Shown: positions 35,014 to 44,130, numbered from the stretch's first letter. The stretch is DNA of 64,000 nucleotides from Bacillus sp. HNG (GCF_003400205.1 NZ_QUQV01000011.1:1-64000); one strand, 5' to 3'. Translations and numbers: made by a program. Notes: generated by a model from the sequence alone, not told the origin.

Positions 35014-36063
35014 CTATTTGCGTACTTTTTCAATTTCCTTCATCATCTCGTCTACTAGGTCCTGACCAAACTTTTTAGAGTAGTCATCAATAGTAGGCTG
35101 AATAACCTCTTTCATTTTTTGCTTTTCTTCCGCAGATACTTCGTTTACATTTGTTCCTGCAGCCTTTAGTTCTTCAATCGCTTTGGCATCTTCTTCCCGA
35201 CTTATCTGGCGCTGATATTTGCCTGCTTCAACAGCTGCATCTTTTAAAATCGTTTGCTCTTCCTCAGAAAGACCATCCCAGAATTTCTTACTTACCAAGA
35301 ATACAAATGGCGTATATACATGCCCAGTCAAACTTAAATAATCCTGAACTTCATTAAATTTATTTGACTTAATAGTTGCAAGCGGATTTTCCTGACCATC
35401 TACTGTTTTACTCTCAAGTGCGGTGAAAACTTCTGAAAAAGCCATTGGTGTTGGATTTGCCCCAAGCTCTTTAAATGCATCAAGATGGACTTCATTTTGC
35501 ATAGTTCTGATCTTAAGCCCGTGGAAATCTTCCGCCTTTTCAACAGGATGTTTACTGTTTGTCAACTGGCGGAACCCATTTTCCCAGTAGCCTAGTCCAA
35601 TAAGCCCGTGTTCTGGGAGTTTTTCCAGTAGTTTTTGACCAACTGGACCGTCAAGGACCGCATCAGCCTCTTCAGGCGTATTGAACAGGAATGGGAAATC
35701 AAATATTCCAAATTCCTTAATCATTCCTACTAACGGCGATGTGGAAGGGATGGTAATCTCCTGAAGTCCTCCCTGAAGAGCCTCAGTCATTTTTTGGTCA
35801 TCACCTAGTGTCGCGCTGTAAAATGGCTTTACCGTTAACTTCCCACCACTCTTTTCCGCCACAATTTCACTAAACTTTTTTAATCCTAGACCTTCTGGAT
35901 GGTCTTCATTCAGCCCAATTCCTGCTTTGATCGTTCTCTCCTGAATCCCGTCTGCCTTATTTTCCCCATCACTGTTACCGGTGGATGCAGAACCACATGC
36001 ACTAAGCAGTAGCATTCCTGGAATAATAATTCCTACACCCAATTTTTTTAGCCAACTTTTCAT
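35014..36063 (-). CDS. TRAP transporter substrate-binding protein (DctP) no. 1
   Basis: A 349-residue DctP/SiaP-type binding lipoprotein. The signal ends in LLLSACGSA (Cys about residue 23). The family features KAGIGLNEDHPEG, GLKIRTMQNEVHLD (the Arg that binds the substrate carboxylate) and VDGQENPLATI are present. It delivers an acidic sugar to a TRAP permease. A second DctP gene lies at 38988, but only one DctQ/DctM pair is present, so the two binding proteins may share it. ATG start after AGGGGGAAG. Confidence 0.92.
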   Translation of the reverse strand: MKSWLKKLGVGIIIPGMLLLSACGSASTGNSDGENKADGIQERTIKAGIGLNEDHPEGLGLKKFSEIVAEKSGGKLTVKPFYSATLGDDQKMTEALQGGLQEITIPSTSPLVGMIKEFGIFDFPFLFNTPEEADAVLDGPVGQKLLEKLPEHGLIGLGYWENGFRQLTNSKHPVEKAEDFHGLKIRTMQNEVHLDAFKELGANPTPMAFSEVFTALESKTVDGQENPLATIKSNKFNEVQDYLSLTGHVYTPFVFLVSKKFWDGLSEEEQTILKDAAVEAGKYQRQISREEDAKAIEELKAAGTNVNEVSAEEKQKMKEVIQPTIDDYSKKFGQDLVDEMMKEIEKVRK

Positions 36064-36076
36064 TTACACTTCCCCC

Positions 36077-37114
36077 TTATCTCGTTCCTTTACTATTTGG
36101 AATGGTCTCTTGACCTACTTGTTCCCTCAAGTTCTTATGATTCTTTACTTCTTTGTTAACCAGGTACTTTGGGTATTTTTTTTCAATCAGCACATCCATA
36201 ACCCCCACCGCTGCCTTTGTCCTCATTTCCGCCTCTGCTTCTTCTGAATACCAGGCAACATGTGGTGTTAAAATCACTTGATCCATCGAAAGAAATGGGT
36301 GATGTGCATCAATCGGCTCTTCTTCAACTACATCTAAAGCTGCTCCCGCTACCTGTCCTCGCTCAAGCCCTTCAACTAGAGCACTTTCATCAATAACAGG
36401 ACCCCTTGAAGTATTAATAATCAAAGGTTTCTTTTTCATCCTCGCAAATTGTTCTTTTCCAAGCATCCCTTTTGTATCCGGAGTCAATGGAGCATGGACA
36501 GAAATGATATCCGACTCTTCTACAAGCGTTTCAAGAGAGACGAGGGTAACACCCTTTCTCTTTGCCTCATCTGCTGGAAAGTAAGGATCCGAAGCGATGA
36601 TGGTAAGCCCAAGTGGCTTTGCCTTCTCGGCAAGTGATTGAGGTATCCTGCCAAAACCAACAAGACCCAGTGTTTGATTACGCAGTCGATGAATCGGTCG
36701 TGTCACCTTAAAGTCCCAATTTCCGATTTTCACTTGTTGATTTGCTACGACCACTTTCCGTACCCATGACAAAATCAAGGCTAATGCATGATCTGAAACT
36801 TCATCCATACAGTAATCAGGCACGTTCGCTACACATATCCCTTTCTCTGTAGCCGCCTCCAAATCAATCGTATTGACTCCGACACCATATCGTGTGATCA
36901 CCTGACAGTTTGTCAACGATTCAATCACTCGTCTACTTAGCGGTGCATACTGATTGATAATACCGTCTGCATCATGGCAAGCATGAATGACGTCATCTTC
37001 TGTACGACATTGGGCTGCAATTACCTCGATTTCCGGCGATTGGTATAACACCGCCTCCTCAAATCGAAGATCTTCAAACTCCCAGTCTGTTACCACTACT
37101 TTGAACTTATCCAA
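36077..37114 (-). CDS. D-isomer-specific 2-hydroxyacid dehydrogenase (CtBP-like)
   Basis: A 345-residue NAD(P)-dependent dehydrogenase. It has the catalytic Arg region VITRYGVGVNTID, the NAD loop GLVGFGRIPQ, HAPLTPDTKGM, INTSRGPVIDE, and catalytic His in TPHVAWYSEEA. It belongs to the C-terminal binding protein-like branch of the phosphoglycerate dehydrogenase family. In this cluster it would interconvert a 2-keto and a 2-hydroxy sugar acid. The start is TTG seven bases after GGAGG. It lies between the permease and the first binding-protein gene. Confidence 0.88.
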   Translation of the reverse strand: MDKFKVVVTDWEFEDLRFEEAVLYQSPEIEVIAAQCRTEDDVIHACHDADGIINQYAPLSRRVIESLTNCQVITRYGVGVNTIDLEAATEKGICVANVPDYCMDEVSDHALALILSWVRKVVVANQQVKIGNWDFKVTRPIHRLRNQTLGLVGFGRIPQSLAEKAKPLGLTIIASDPYFPADEAKRKGVTLVSLETLVEESDIISVHAPLTPDTKGMLGKEQFARMKKKPLIINTSRGPVIDESALVEGLERGQVAGAALDVVEEEPIDAHHPFLSMDQVILTPHVAWYSEEAEAEMRTKAAVGVMDVLIEKKYPKYLVNKEVKNHKNLREQVGQETIPNSKGTR

Positions 37115-37133
37115 AACTCCACCTCCAATAAAA

Positions 37134-38408
37134 TTACGTTAAGAAATCAAGCGGAACCATAATAATAGAAGGAAATAGTATCAACAGAATAAGGACAATA
37201 ATATGAACTAGAACAAACGGCCAAATCCCTTTTGTCAATTCAATGATATTGATCTTACTGATTCCGCATCCGACATATAAGACCGTTCCGACTGGAGGGG
37301 TAATTAAGCCAATACACAAGTTAATTACCATAATAATTCCGAAATACACAGGATCAATTCCGGCCATCTTTACTAGCGGCAGAAATACCGGTGTGAAGAT
37401 TAAGATAGCTGGTGTAAGATCCATGACAAGCCCAATAGCCAATAAAATTAAATTAATTAATAAAAGCAACATTAAAGGATGTTCAATCAGCCCACCAAGA
37501 GCCCCTGCCATTTGTCCAGGGACGTCCGCAACGGTGATCATCCAAGCAGATACCATTGCCGCTGCTGCAACGAACATAACCACTGCGGTCGTCTTTGCTG
37601 CCGCAACAAGGACATTATGCAACTCTTTTAATTCCAATTCACGGTAAACAAATAATCCGACAAATAAGGCATAGAATGCAGCTACCACAGCCGCTTCTGT
37701 AGGTGTAAAAATTCCTCCCCTTAAACCGCCAATGATGATAACAGGAAGAAACAAAGCCCAAATTGCTTTTGTAGTAGACTGTAAAATCTCTTTTGATGTT
37801 TGTCGTTTTGGAAGTTCACTTTTATCTTTTCGAGCAATAAAAGTCCATGCGGTAATGAGTCCAGCACCCATCATGATGCCCGGAACAATTCCACCCATAA
37901 ATAATTGAGTGATTGAAACACCTGCGGTTACCCCAAAAATAATCATTGGAATACTAGGAGGAATAACAGGTGCAATAATTCCTGAAGCACAAATTAATCC
38001 CGTAGAGCGATTAACATCGTAACCCCTAGCAATCATCATCGGTATTAAAATGGCCCCAAGCGCAGCCGTATCAGCTACTGCTGAGCCGGACAATCCGGCA
38101 AACAAAATACTTGCAATGATGGCTACATACCCAAGCCCTCCTCTAATATGGCCGACCAAGGACATGGCAAATTCGACAATCCGCTTAGAAATACCTCCCG
38201 CGTTCATCAATTCCCCTGCTAGCACAAAAAACGGGATCGCCATAAGTGAAAAGTTATTTGCTCCATTGATGAGGTTCTGCGCTACAATTTGTGCATCCAT
38301 CATATTTAAAGCAAACATAATTGCAACGCCACAAAGAATTAATGCAAAAGCGATAGGCACCCCAAGTGCAAGTGTCCCAAACAACGAGCCAAGAAAAACA
38401 GCAACCAT
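37134..38408 (-). CDS. TRAP transporter large permease (DctM)
   Basis: A 424-residue membrane protein of the TRAP DctM family (IT superfamily), with about 12 hydrophobic segments including re-entrant hairpins. Family features are VPIAFALILCGVA near the start, FVLAGELMNAGGISKRI, SAVADTAALGAILIP and PVGTVLYVGCGIS. It imports organic or sugar acids with Na+ together with DctQ and a DctP protein. GGAGG precedes the ATG. Confidence 0.93.
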   Translation of the reverse strand: MVAVFLGSLFGTLALGVPIAFALILCGVAIMFALNMMDAQIVAQNLINGANNFSLMAIPFFVLAGELMNAGGISKRIVEFAMSLVGHIRGGLGYVAIIASILFAGLSGSAVADTAALGAILIPMMIARGYDVNRSTGLICASGIIAPVIPPSIPMIIFGVTAGVSITQLFMGGIVPGIMMGAGLITAWTFIARKDKSELPKRQTSKEILQSTTKAIWALFLPVIIIGGLRGGIFTPTEAAVVAAFYALFVGLFVYRELELKELHNVLVAAAKTTAVVMFVAAAAMVSAWMITVADVPGQMAGALGGLIEHPLMLLLLINLILLAIGLVMDLTPAILIFTPVFLPLVKMAGIDPVYFGIIMVINLCIGLITPPVGTVLYVGCGISKINIIELTKGIWPFVLVHIIVLILLILFPSIIMVPLDFLT

Positions 38409-38453
38409 ACATTTGCCTCCTTTCGGAAATATGTTTCAATTCGTTTAGTAGTT

Positions 38454-38972
38454 TTATGGTTTTATAACTTCCTCAGTGGTAGAAATGATGCTAAATTGTG
38501 AATTGGACTTTGAAGTAAATGCCTGAATCATTCTTATGATAATAATCAAGGCCATTGCAATACTGGTAATAACCCCTATTCCATAAAGAAATGAAAGCGG
38601 AAGACCTGTTGCTGGGGCGGTGCTGTTCATATTTAACACTGTCATTTTCCAGCTGCCTACAAGTAATAGCCATAAAACATATAACACTAATAAATTACTA
38701 ATAACAAATGCTATTTTCTTTAATTTTATCGGCAGCGCATTGACAACAACATCGACACCCAGATGCATATTATCCTTCAGGCAGGCAATCGCACCAAGGA
38801 ACACCAGCCACACAAACAGAAATCTAGACATTTCCTCCGACCATGTAATGCCTGAATTGAAAATGTAACGAAGAATAACATTTCCAAAAACGAGAATTGA
38901 CATCGTAGCCAGGGATAAAGAAATACTCCCATTGAGGATTTTTATACAGACTTTGCTGAGTTTTTGTAACAT
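38454..38972 (-). CDS. TRAP transporter small permease (DctQ)
   Basis: A 172-residue protein with four hydrophobic segments and the DctQ signature ITWSEEMSRFLFVWLVFLGA, followed by a conserved HLGVDVV stretch. It is the small membrane subunit that pairs with the DctM protein encoded 45 bp downstream. GGAGGG lies upstream of the ATG. Confidence 0.93.
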   Translation of the reverse strand: MLQKLSKVCIKILNGSISLSLATMSILVFGNVILRYIFNSGITWSEEMSRFLFVWLVFLGAIACLKDNMHLGVDVVVNALPIKLKKIAFVISNLLVLYVLWLLLVGSWKMTVLNMNSTAPATGLPLSFLYGIGVITSIAMALIIIIRMIQAFTSKSNSQFSIISTTEEVIKP

Positions 38973-38987
38973 GAATAATTCCCTCCT

Positions 38988-40022
38988 TTAGTCGGCTTCA
39001 GCTTTGATCCTTTCAACCAAATCTTTGGCCCACTCATATTCTTGATAGATTTCATCGTATAAAGGCTGGGCGGCCTTCTCCATTTCATGTGTGAATTCTT
39101 CAGATGGGGTAGTGAACTTGACTCCATTTTCTTCGAGAAATTTCTTGTCTTCTTCATAGCTTTTTTCAAGTAATTCGAATTCATATTCTGCGGCAGTCTT
39201 TGAGGCTTTTTCAATAATTTGCTGTTGTTCCTTTGATAAACTGTTCCAGAATTGACTATTAATGATATAGACATTCGGGCTGAACATATGCTTAGATTCC
39301 AGAACGTCGCTCTGTACTTCATACCATCCTGATGCTCGAAGGGTTGCAATCGGATTGTCTTGGCCATCCACAACATTTTGTTCTAATGCAGAAAATATTT
39401 CTGAAATAGGTAGTGGTGTAACATTTGCTCCTAGTAATTTCCCAAGAGTAATGTAGTTTGGAATATTTGGCATCCTTAAGCGAAGGCCATCAAACTCTTC
39501 CAAGCTCTTAATCGGTGTATTTGATGAAAACATTCGGAAGCCATTTGCACTCCACGCCAATGGTTTTACACCATGCTCTTTTTCAAGGTCGGCTGTTAAT
39601 TCTTCGCCAATCGGACCATTTAATACTGCTTTCACGTGTTCAAAGTCTTTAAAAAGAAATGGCCATTCAGGGACAGCCATTTTTGGAATGTCCGCTTGCA
39701 TGATTAAACCAGGAATCCCCATTTCAATCGTGCCGTTTCGTACCCCGTCATAGAACTCCTTTTCAGCACCAAGCGTACTGTTCGGGAATATTTGAACCTT
39801 TAAGCTTCCTTTTGATTCTTCTTCAACAATCTTCTTGAATTTTTCTTTGAGGGCTATGTTCTGTGGATGATCTTCTGCAAAATAATGTGCGACTTTAATC
39901 GTTTTTTGAGATTCATTGCCGGTTCCTTGTTCAGAATTGGACTTTTCTGTACCTCCACAAGCGGTGAGGAACAATGATGTAATGAGGATTAAAATCCCTA
40001 AAAATGAAAATTTCTTATTCAT
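38988..40022 (-). CDS. TRAP transporter substrate-binding protein (DctP) no. 2
   Basis: A 344-residue DctP lipoprotein with a signal ending in LFLTACGGT, IKVAHYFAEDHPQ at the mature start, GLRLRMPNIPNYIT (binding Arg) and VDGQDNPIATL. It is the first gene of the TRAP operon (DctP-DctQ-DctM and onwards). Its upstream region carries a CRE and two IclR-type palindromes, so expression should respond both to carbon catabolite repression and to the cluster regulator. Confidence 0.93.
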   Translation of the reverse strand: MNKKFSFLGILILITSLFLTACGGTEKSNSEQGTGNESQKTIKVAHYFAEDHPQNIALKEKFKKIVEEESKGSLKVQIFPNSTLGAEKEFYDGVRNGTIEMGIPGLIMQADIPKMAVPEWPFLFKDFEHVKAVLNGPIGEELTADLEKEHGVKPLAWSANGFRMFSSNTPIKSLEEFDGLRLRMPNIPNYITLGKLLGANVTPLPISEIFSALEQNVVDGQDNPIATLRASGWYEVQSDVLESKHMFSPNVYIINSQFWNSLSKEQQQIIEKASKTAAEYEFELLEKSYEEDKKFLEENGVKFTTPSEEFTHEMEKAAQPLYDEIYQEYEWAKDLVERIKAEAD

Positions 40023-40054
40023 CTTACCAACTCCTTTTTTTCATTGAGGATAAA

Positions 40055-40069
40055 ATGTAAGCGATAACA
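40055..40069. promoter_or_regulatory. CcpA CRE upstream of TRAP operon
   Basis: ATGTAAGCGATAACA matches WTGNAANCGNWNNCW at all fixed positions and lies 33 bp upstream of the DctP no. 2 start codon. Confidence 0.7.
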
Positions 40070-40115
40070 AAATATTCAATAACCAAGAGCTCGGATAAGC
40101 ACCTCCTTTACATTT

Positions 40116-40193
40116 GTTTTATATTATAAAACTAAGTTATGAGATATTGATAAAAAATAAAGAGGAAATCTTTTTTGTTTTACATTATAAAAC
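40116..40193. promoter_or_regulatory. Two IclR-type operators (sites 2 and 3)
   Basis: GTTTTATA-T-TATAAAAC (40116-40132) is a perfect dyad. GTTTTACATTATAAAAC (40177-40193) has one mismatch and is followed by another TATATAAAACTAAC. They lie in the 248-bp gap between the KDPG aldolase gene and the TRAP operon. Confidence 0.65.
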
Positions 40194-40270
40194 TTAATTC
40201 CGATATATAAAACTAACCTAAACGTAATATAATGTAAATTTTCTGACTTGTCAATAATTTTCTTGGGTTT

Positions 40271-40939
40271 TTATCCACTTTTTTCTTTAACAACTTCTTC
40301 GCTTCTTGCATCCTTAACTTTTTGAACAAACTGCTGTGCAAGTGAGGTTAATGATTCCCACTCATTCTTGTCTATAAGGTCTTTCCTTAGTAGAGCACCA
40401 CCAACCCCCACAGCAACAGATCCCGCTGAGATAAAATCCTTCGTATTCTCAAGGGTAATCCCTCCAGTTGGCATCATCGGTATGTGACCTAAAGGTCCAC
40501 GAATTTGTTTAATAAAATCAGGCCCCAATGTACTTGCCGGGAAAACTTTTACAATATCTGCTCCCCACTCATATGCCTGAAGAATCTCAGTTGGTGTGAA
40601 AACACCAGGGATTACAATTTTCTTGTATCCTTTGGCTAGCTCAATCGTTCCTCTATTTAAGGTTGGCGCAAAAATAAATTCTGCCCCCGCCTCAATCGCC
40701 ATTTCAGCTGACTGGGAGTTGAGTACAGTGCCTGCACCAATTACTGCCTTTTCCCCAAATGTGTTTTTTACCTCCTGAATAGCCCCCAATGCGTCCTCAG
40801 AATCAATTGTGATTTCAATGCCGGTAATTCCTCCTGCAATAAGGGAGGACACAACCTGAAGCACTTTTTCCCGACTGACTCTCCGAACAACGGCAATAAC
40901 ACCTGATTCTAATAGGTAAGCCAGGTTATCATAAGTCAT
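40271..40939 (-). CDS. KDPG/KHG aldolase (2-dehydro-3-deoxy-phosphogluconate aldolase)
   Basis: A 222-residue class I aldolase of the Eda family. It has GVIAVVRRVS at the N-terminus, GIEITIDSEDA (catalytic Glu), VIGAGTVLN, the Schiff-base Lys in DIVKVFPAST, and MPTGGITLEN. It cleaves KDPG (or KDPGal) to pyruvate and glyceraldehyde 3-phosphate, completing the phosphorylative branch begun by the KDG kinase. The start is ATG at 40937-40939 with GGAGG six bases upstream; a longer frame lacks a site. Confidence 0.93.
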   Translation of the reverse strand: MTYDNLAYLLESGVIAVVRRVSREKVLQVVSSLIAGGITGIEITIDSEDALGAIQEVKNTFGEKAVIGAGTVLNSQSAEMAIEAGAEFIFAPTLNRGTIELAKGYKKIVIPGVFTPTEILQAYEWGADIVKVFPASTLGPDFIKQIRGPLGHIPMMPTGGITLENTKDFISAGSVAVGVGGALLRKDLIDKNEWESLTSLAQQFVQKVKDARSEEVVKEKSG

Positions 40940-41134
40940 GGATTTCCTCCGTTTCATATTTACTTTTTTAATCGAATCTCTCCAGAATCAAACCTATTGA
41001 TAAAACTGATTAAATGATTGCAAGATGGGTCGAAATTTTTGTTATTCATAGAAGAGTGTTTGCTAGTTATTAGTGTTTTACTGAGAGGATAAAATAGAGT
41101 AATTCTTTGGTAGAATTATGTGTATTTTCATCAT

Positions 41135-41295
41135 TTAGAAGGGTTCCGATATTTTCAATAGACACAATTGGACCCCTTCTTTTAACCATACATAAGGATT
41201 TCTTCCCATACCGACACCACCTGGTGGAGTACCTATGGGAATCAGATTGCCAGATTTGAAATCATAGGCTATAAGAGGACTTATTACTGAATCTT
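41135..41295 (-). pseudogene. C-terminal remnant of an FAH-family gene
   Basis: An open frame without a start follows directly after the gene at 41296, in another frame. It contains IGTPPGGVGMGRNPYVWLKEG and ends ISEPF-TAA. The GTP-x-GVGMGR-x-P-x-WLK-x-G motif is the conserved C-terminal block of fumarylacetoacetate hydrolase-family proteins. The frame has an extra Gly in the motif, no N-terminal domain, and stops early. It is probably what is left of a second FAH gene in this island. Confidence 0.55.
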
Positions 41296-42246
41296 TTATA
41301 TCGGTGCAGACTCAGAAATCATTTTCGGAATGCCCAGTCCTTCTGCACCAAGCTTGGATGTGACAGCATCAGGGTAATAGCGCTCAATCATTTGGATTCC
41401 CAACGCAGCACGGCGCACACGCTCTTTCACTAGTGAGACGTTGGTGCTTTCCCATTGCTTTCCAGATGGATAGACATCAGGATGATTACGCAAACCAAAT
41501 TTGATATAAACTGGCGCCAATACCCGAATGATTTCTGGAATTTCATAATAGCGGAGAAAACCTCCGAAATTATCTGGTACCTCAACATACAAATCAATCG
41601 GAATATCAATGGCCTGGCGGATGGAAGCTAACTTATGTAGCGTAAGCGCAGTTGGTACATTATACGTTCCTGCCCCAAGGTCCTGCATCAATTTAACAGA
41701 GACTGGGTTGGCGGCGCCCATTTGCACTGACACTTTTACAACAAAATCCTCTGGTAGCTGACCGAATTTCTTCATTTCCTTCGTCAGCAGCAAAAGACCT
41801 TCATCAGCAATTAATGCACTTCTGAGTCCAAGTTTAGCTCCTCTTTTTAAATCTTCCATCGCATAGACAAGCTGATCGGCACCTTCATGACGCAAACCTA
41901 TGGATTTCCCACCGCTCGTGAATGGCTGTGCACTAATATCCCATGTACCCCTCGGGCCGACAAACAGGCTAAGTTCCATTCCTCTTTCAGCAGTCATTCG
42001 GCACATTTCCTTAATTTCCTCGTCCGTTTGCAACATGATGCCGCTACCTTGTGAAACGCGGTGAATCGTTAACCCATAATGATCGATTTCCTTTAACGTT
42101 TCTTCTAGCGCAACAGGACCTTCTACACTTGGCAGTTCAATTCGGTATTGAGCCCCGTCTGGAAATCTTTTATTAGAGGTAGGGAGTTCTGTTAAATCAG
42201 TGGATGGATAACCTAGTTTTTCTAATAACTCTCTGGATTCATTCAT
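41296..42246 (-). CDS. Uncharacterised TIM-barrel-like protein (U32 peptidase-like label)
   Basis: A 316-residue cytosolic protein. It has alternating strands and helices (TIHRVSQGSGIMLQTDEEI, MELSLFVGPRGTWD, LRSALIADEGLL, VVKVSVQMGAANP, IDLYVEVPDNFGGFLRYYEIP, VYIKFGLRNHPDVYPSG) typical of a TIM barrel. Conserved-looking acidic and His residues sit at strand ends. I recall database labels such as U32 family peptidase for similar proteins, but the typical U32 signature is not visible. Placed between a semialdehyde dehydrogenase and the KDPG aldolase, it may be a sugar-acid lyase, aldolase or epimerase. Function unknown. Confidence 0.6.
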   Translation of the reverse strand: MNESRELLEKLGYPSTDLTELPTSNKRFPDGAQYRIELPSVEGPVALEETLKEIDHYGLTIHRVSQGSGIMLQTDEEIKEMCRMTAERGMELSLFVGPRGTWDISAQPFTSGGKSIGLRHEGADQLVYAMEDLKRGAKLGLRSALIADEGLLLLTKEMKKFGQLPEDFVVKVSVQMGAANPVSVKLMQDLGAGTYNVPTALTLHKLASIRQAIDIPIDLYVEVPDNFGGFLRYYEIPEIIRVLAPVYIKFGLRNHPDVYPSGKQWESTNVSLVKERVRRAALGIQMIERYYPDAVTSKLGAEGLGIPKMISESAPI

Positions 42247-42341
42247 CTGAAATTCCCTCTTTTCCTATTTCGATTATTTACAGTCAAGGGATGCATCATA
42301 GGGGGGTTCTAAATTCAGAATCCCCCTTCAATTCGTTTAGA

Positions 42342-43808
42342 TTAACCCTTAATAAATACAGTTTTAATAGAAGTATAGAATTCTTTCGCCGCTTCTCCTT
42401 GTTCACGTGATCCAGTGCTAGATGCCTTCATGCCTCCAAATGGCGCCTGAAGTTCTACACCAGCACTTTCAGCATTAATTCTGACAAGGCCCGCTTCGAT
42501 TTCATCGATAAACTCAAGGAGTGAACCAATATTCGTGGTGAAAATTGACGCACTTAATCCGTACTTTGTTTCGTTTGCAAGGTCAATCGCTTCTTCTATA
42601 TCAGTTACTTTAAACAGAGCGATGACCGGACCGAAAATTTCCTCCTGCGCAATGCTCATTTCTGGTGTTACGTTTTCAAAAATCGTTGGTGTGACATAAT
42701 ATCCGTTCGCATGCTCACCGCTTGTCAATGGTTCTCCTCCATAAATAAGAGAAGCTCCCTCTTCTTTTCCCTGTTCGATATACTTGATTACGGTACGGAA
42801 CTGGCTTTCACTTGCACAAGGTCCCATCCAGATTCCCTCTTTTAAACCAGATCCAACTGTTATTTTTTCTGTTTCTTGAATCAACTTTTCTTTAAATGCC
42901 TCGTAAACCTCTGACTCAACAATGACGCGGCTTGAAGCCGTACATTTTTGACCAGTAGATCGAAAAGCTCCACTAATAACGGCCTCAACGGCACTATCTA
43001 AATTAGCATCCTTCGTAACAATGACCGGATTCTTGCCTCCCATCTCTAACTGAAACTTGATTCCTCGGCTTGCTGCAGATTTAGCGACAGATTCACCTAC
43101 AGTTTCAGAACCAGTAAAGGTAATCGCATTTAAGAGCGGATGATCAATCAGTTTCTGGCCAATGACAGAACCAGACCCTGTTACAAAATTAATGACTCCC
43201 TCAGGAAGCCCTGCTTTAGCAAAGCAGTCAACTACTTTTGCGGCAGTTACTGCTGCTTCTGTTGCCGGTTTAAATACAACCGTGTTTCCATATACAAGGG
43301 CGGGTGCTATCTTCCAAATGGGAATGGCGACTGGAAAATTCCAAGGAGTAATGACCCCAACCACCCCAAGAGGCGTTCGCTTGGTAAACATGAGCGCATC
43401 CTTATCAGATGATGGGATAACATCGCCGTCCTTCCGCATGCCTTCCCCAGCATAATAGCGAAGAATCGCAACGCCACGGGCCGTTTCACCTTTTGCCTCA
43501 GGGAGAGTTTTACCCATTTCTCTTGTCATCGTTTCAGCAATATCTTCCAGGTTTTCTTCAAGGATATTTGCCACTTTGTATAGAATTTGACCCCTAGCTG
43601 CCTGCCCTAGCTTCCTCCATAATTTTTTCGCATTATGTGCAGCCTGCACAGCTTGATCAAGATCCTCAACCGTGGAACTTTGAACATATCCGACAATTTC
43701 TTCTTTATTTGCTGGGTTTATACTTTTGATGGTTTCCTCTGATGGGGACTCAACCCACTGATTGTTAATAAAGTTTTTGTACGTTTTTTCCTTCATTTCA
43801 GTTTTCAT
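42342..43808 (-). CDS. 2-oxoglutarate semialdehyde dehydrogenase-like aldehyde dehydrogenase
   Basis: A 488-residue NAD(P)-dependent aldehyde dehydrogenase. It has [26 protein letters not shown], the general base Glu in [11 protein letters not shown], and the nucleophile Cys in [10 protein letters not shown]. The length and the N-terminal FINNQWVES style fit the 2,5-dioxovalerate (2-oxoglutarate semialdehyde) dehydrogenases of pentonate and glucarate pathways. With the KDA-dehydratase-like protein at 27407 it would complete the non-phosphorylative route to 2-oxoglutarate. ATG after GGAG. An IclR-type site lies 126 bp upstream. Confidence 0.88.
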   Translation of the reverse strand: MKTEMKEKTYKNFINNQWVESPSEETIKSINPANKEEIVGYVQSSTVEDLDQAVQAAHNAKKLWRKLGQAARGQILYKVANILEENLEDIAETMTREMGKTLPEAKGETARGVAILRYYAGEGMRKDGDVIPSSDKDALMFTKRTPLGVVGVITPWNFPVAIPIWKIAPALVYGNTVVFKPATEAAVTAAKVVDCFAKAGLPEGVINFVTGSGSVIGQKLIDHPLLNAITFTGSETVGESVAKSAASRGIKFQLEMGGKNPVIVTKDANLDSAVEAVISGAFRSTGQKCTASSRVIVESEVYEAFKEKLIQETEKITVGSGLKEGIWMGPCASESQFRTVIKYIEQGKEEGASLIYGGEPLTSGEHANGYYVTPTIFENVTPEMSIAQEEIFGPVIALFKVTDIEEAIDLANETKYGLSASIFTTNIGSLLEFIDEIEAGLVRINAESAGVELQAPFGGMKASSTGSREQGEAAKEFYTSIKTVFIKG

Positions 43809-43933
43809 GAAAGCGCACTCCTTTTATTTTAAAATTTTTTCATAACACATTGTTTTTGCTTTTCTAATGCGTGCGGGAACTTCCTTGAGCTTGATCTTTG
43901 AGTATGGTTTAACAAGGAGAATCAGAAGATTTT

Positions 43934-43971
43934 GTTTTATATTATAAAACTCAGTTTATGTATTCTAAACT
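43934..43971. promoter_or_regulatory. IclR-type operator, tandem palindromes (site 4)
   Basis: GTTTTATA-T-TATAAAAC (43934-43950) is followed after two bases by AGTTTATGTATTCTAAACT (43953-43971), whose AGTTTA/TAAACT arms are also perfect. It lies upstream of the dehydrogenase gene that opens the sugar-acid island. The rest of the 377-bp gap shows no gene. Confidence 0.68.
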
Positions 43972-44130
43972 AAGGCCATTTTATCACACTTGTTTAAATT
44001 TTCAAACACATTTTCAGAAAAAAATTGGATAAGCGCGGAGATGCTTTTTTAGAAGACGATTGGAGGGATTTGTGTAAGGTGCAAAAAAATTTCACTTTAA
44101 CTACTAAAGTTCTTTTTAAGCTTACATATT

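Noticed and set aside
37243-37647. 134-codon open frame antisense to the TRAP large permease gene
   Set aside because: It has the composition of a reverse-complement shadow of a membrane protein gene, with no ribosome-binding site and full overlap with a strong coding region.
38942-39376. 144-codon same-strand frame inside the second DctP gene
   Set aside because: Out-of-frame shadow of a well-supported binding-protein gene; no separate ribosome-binding site.
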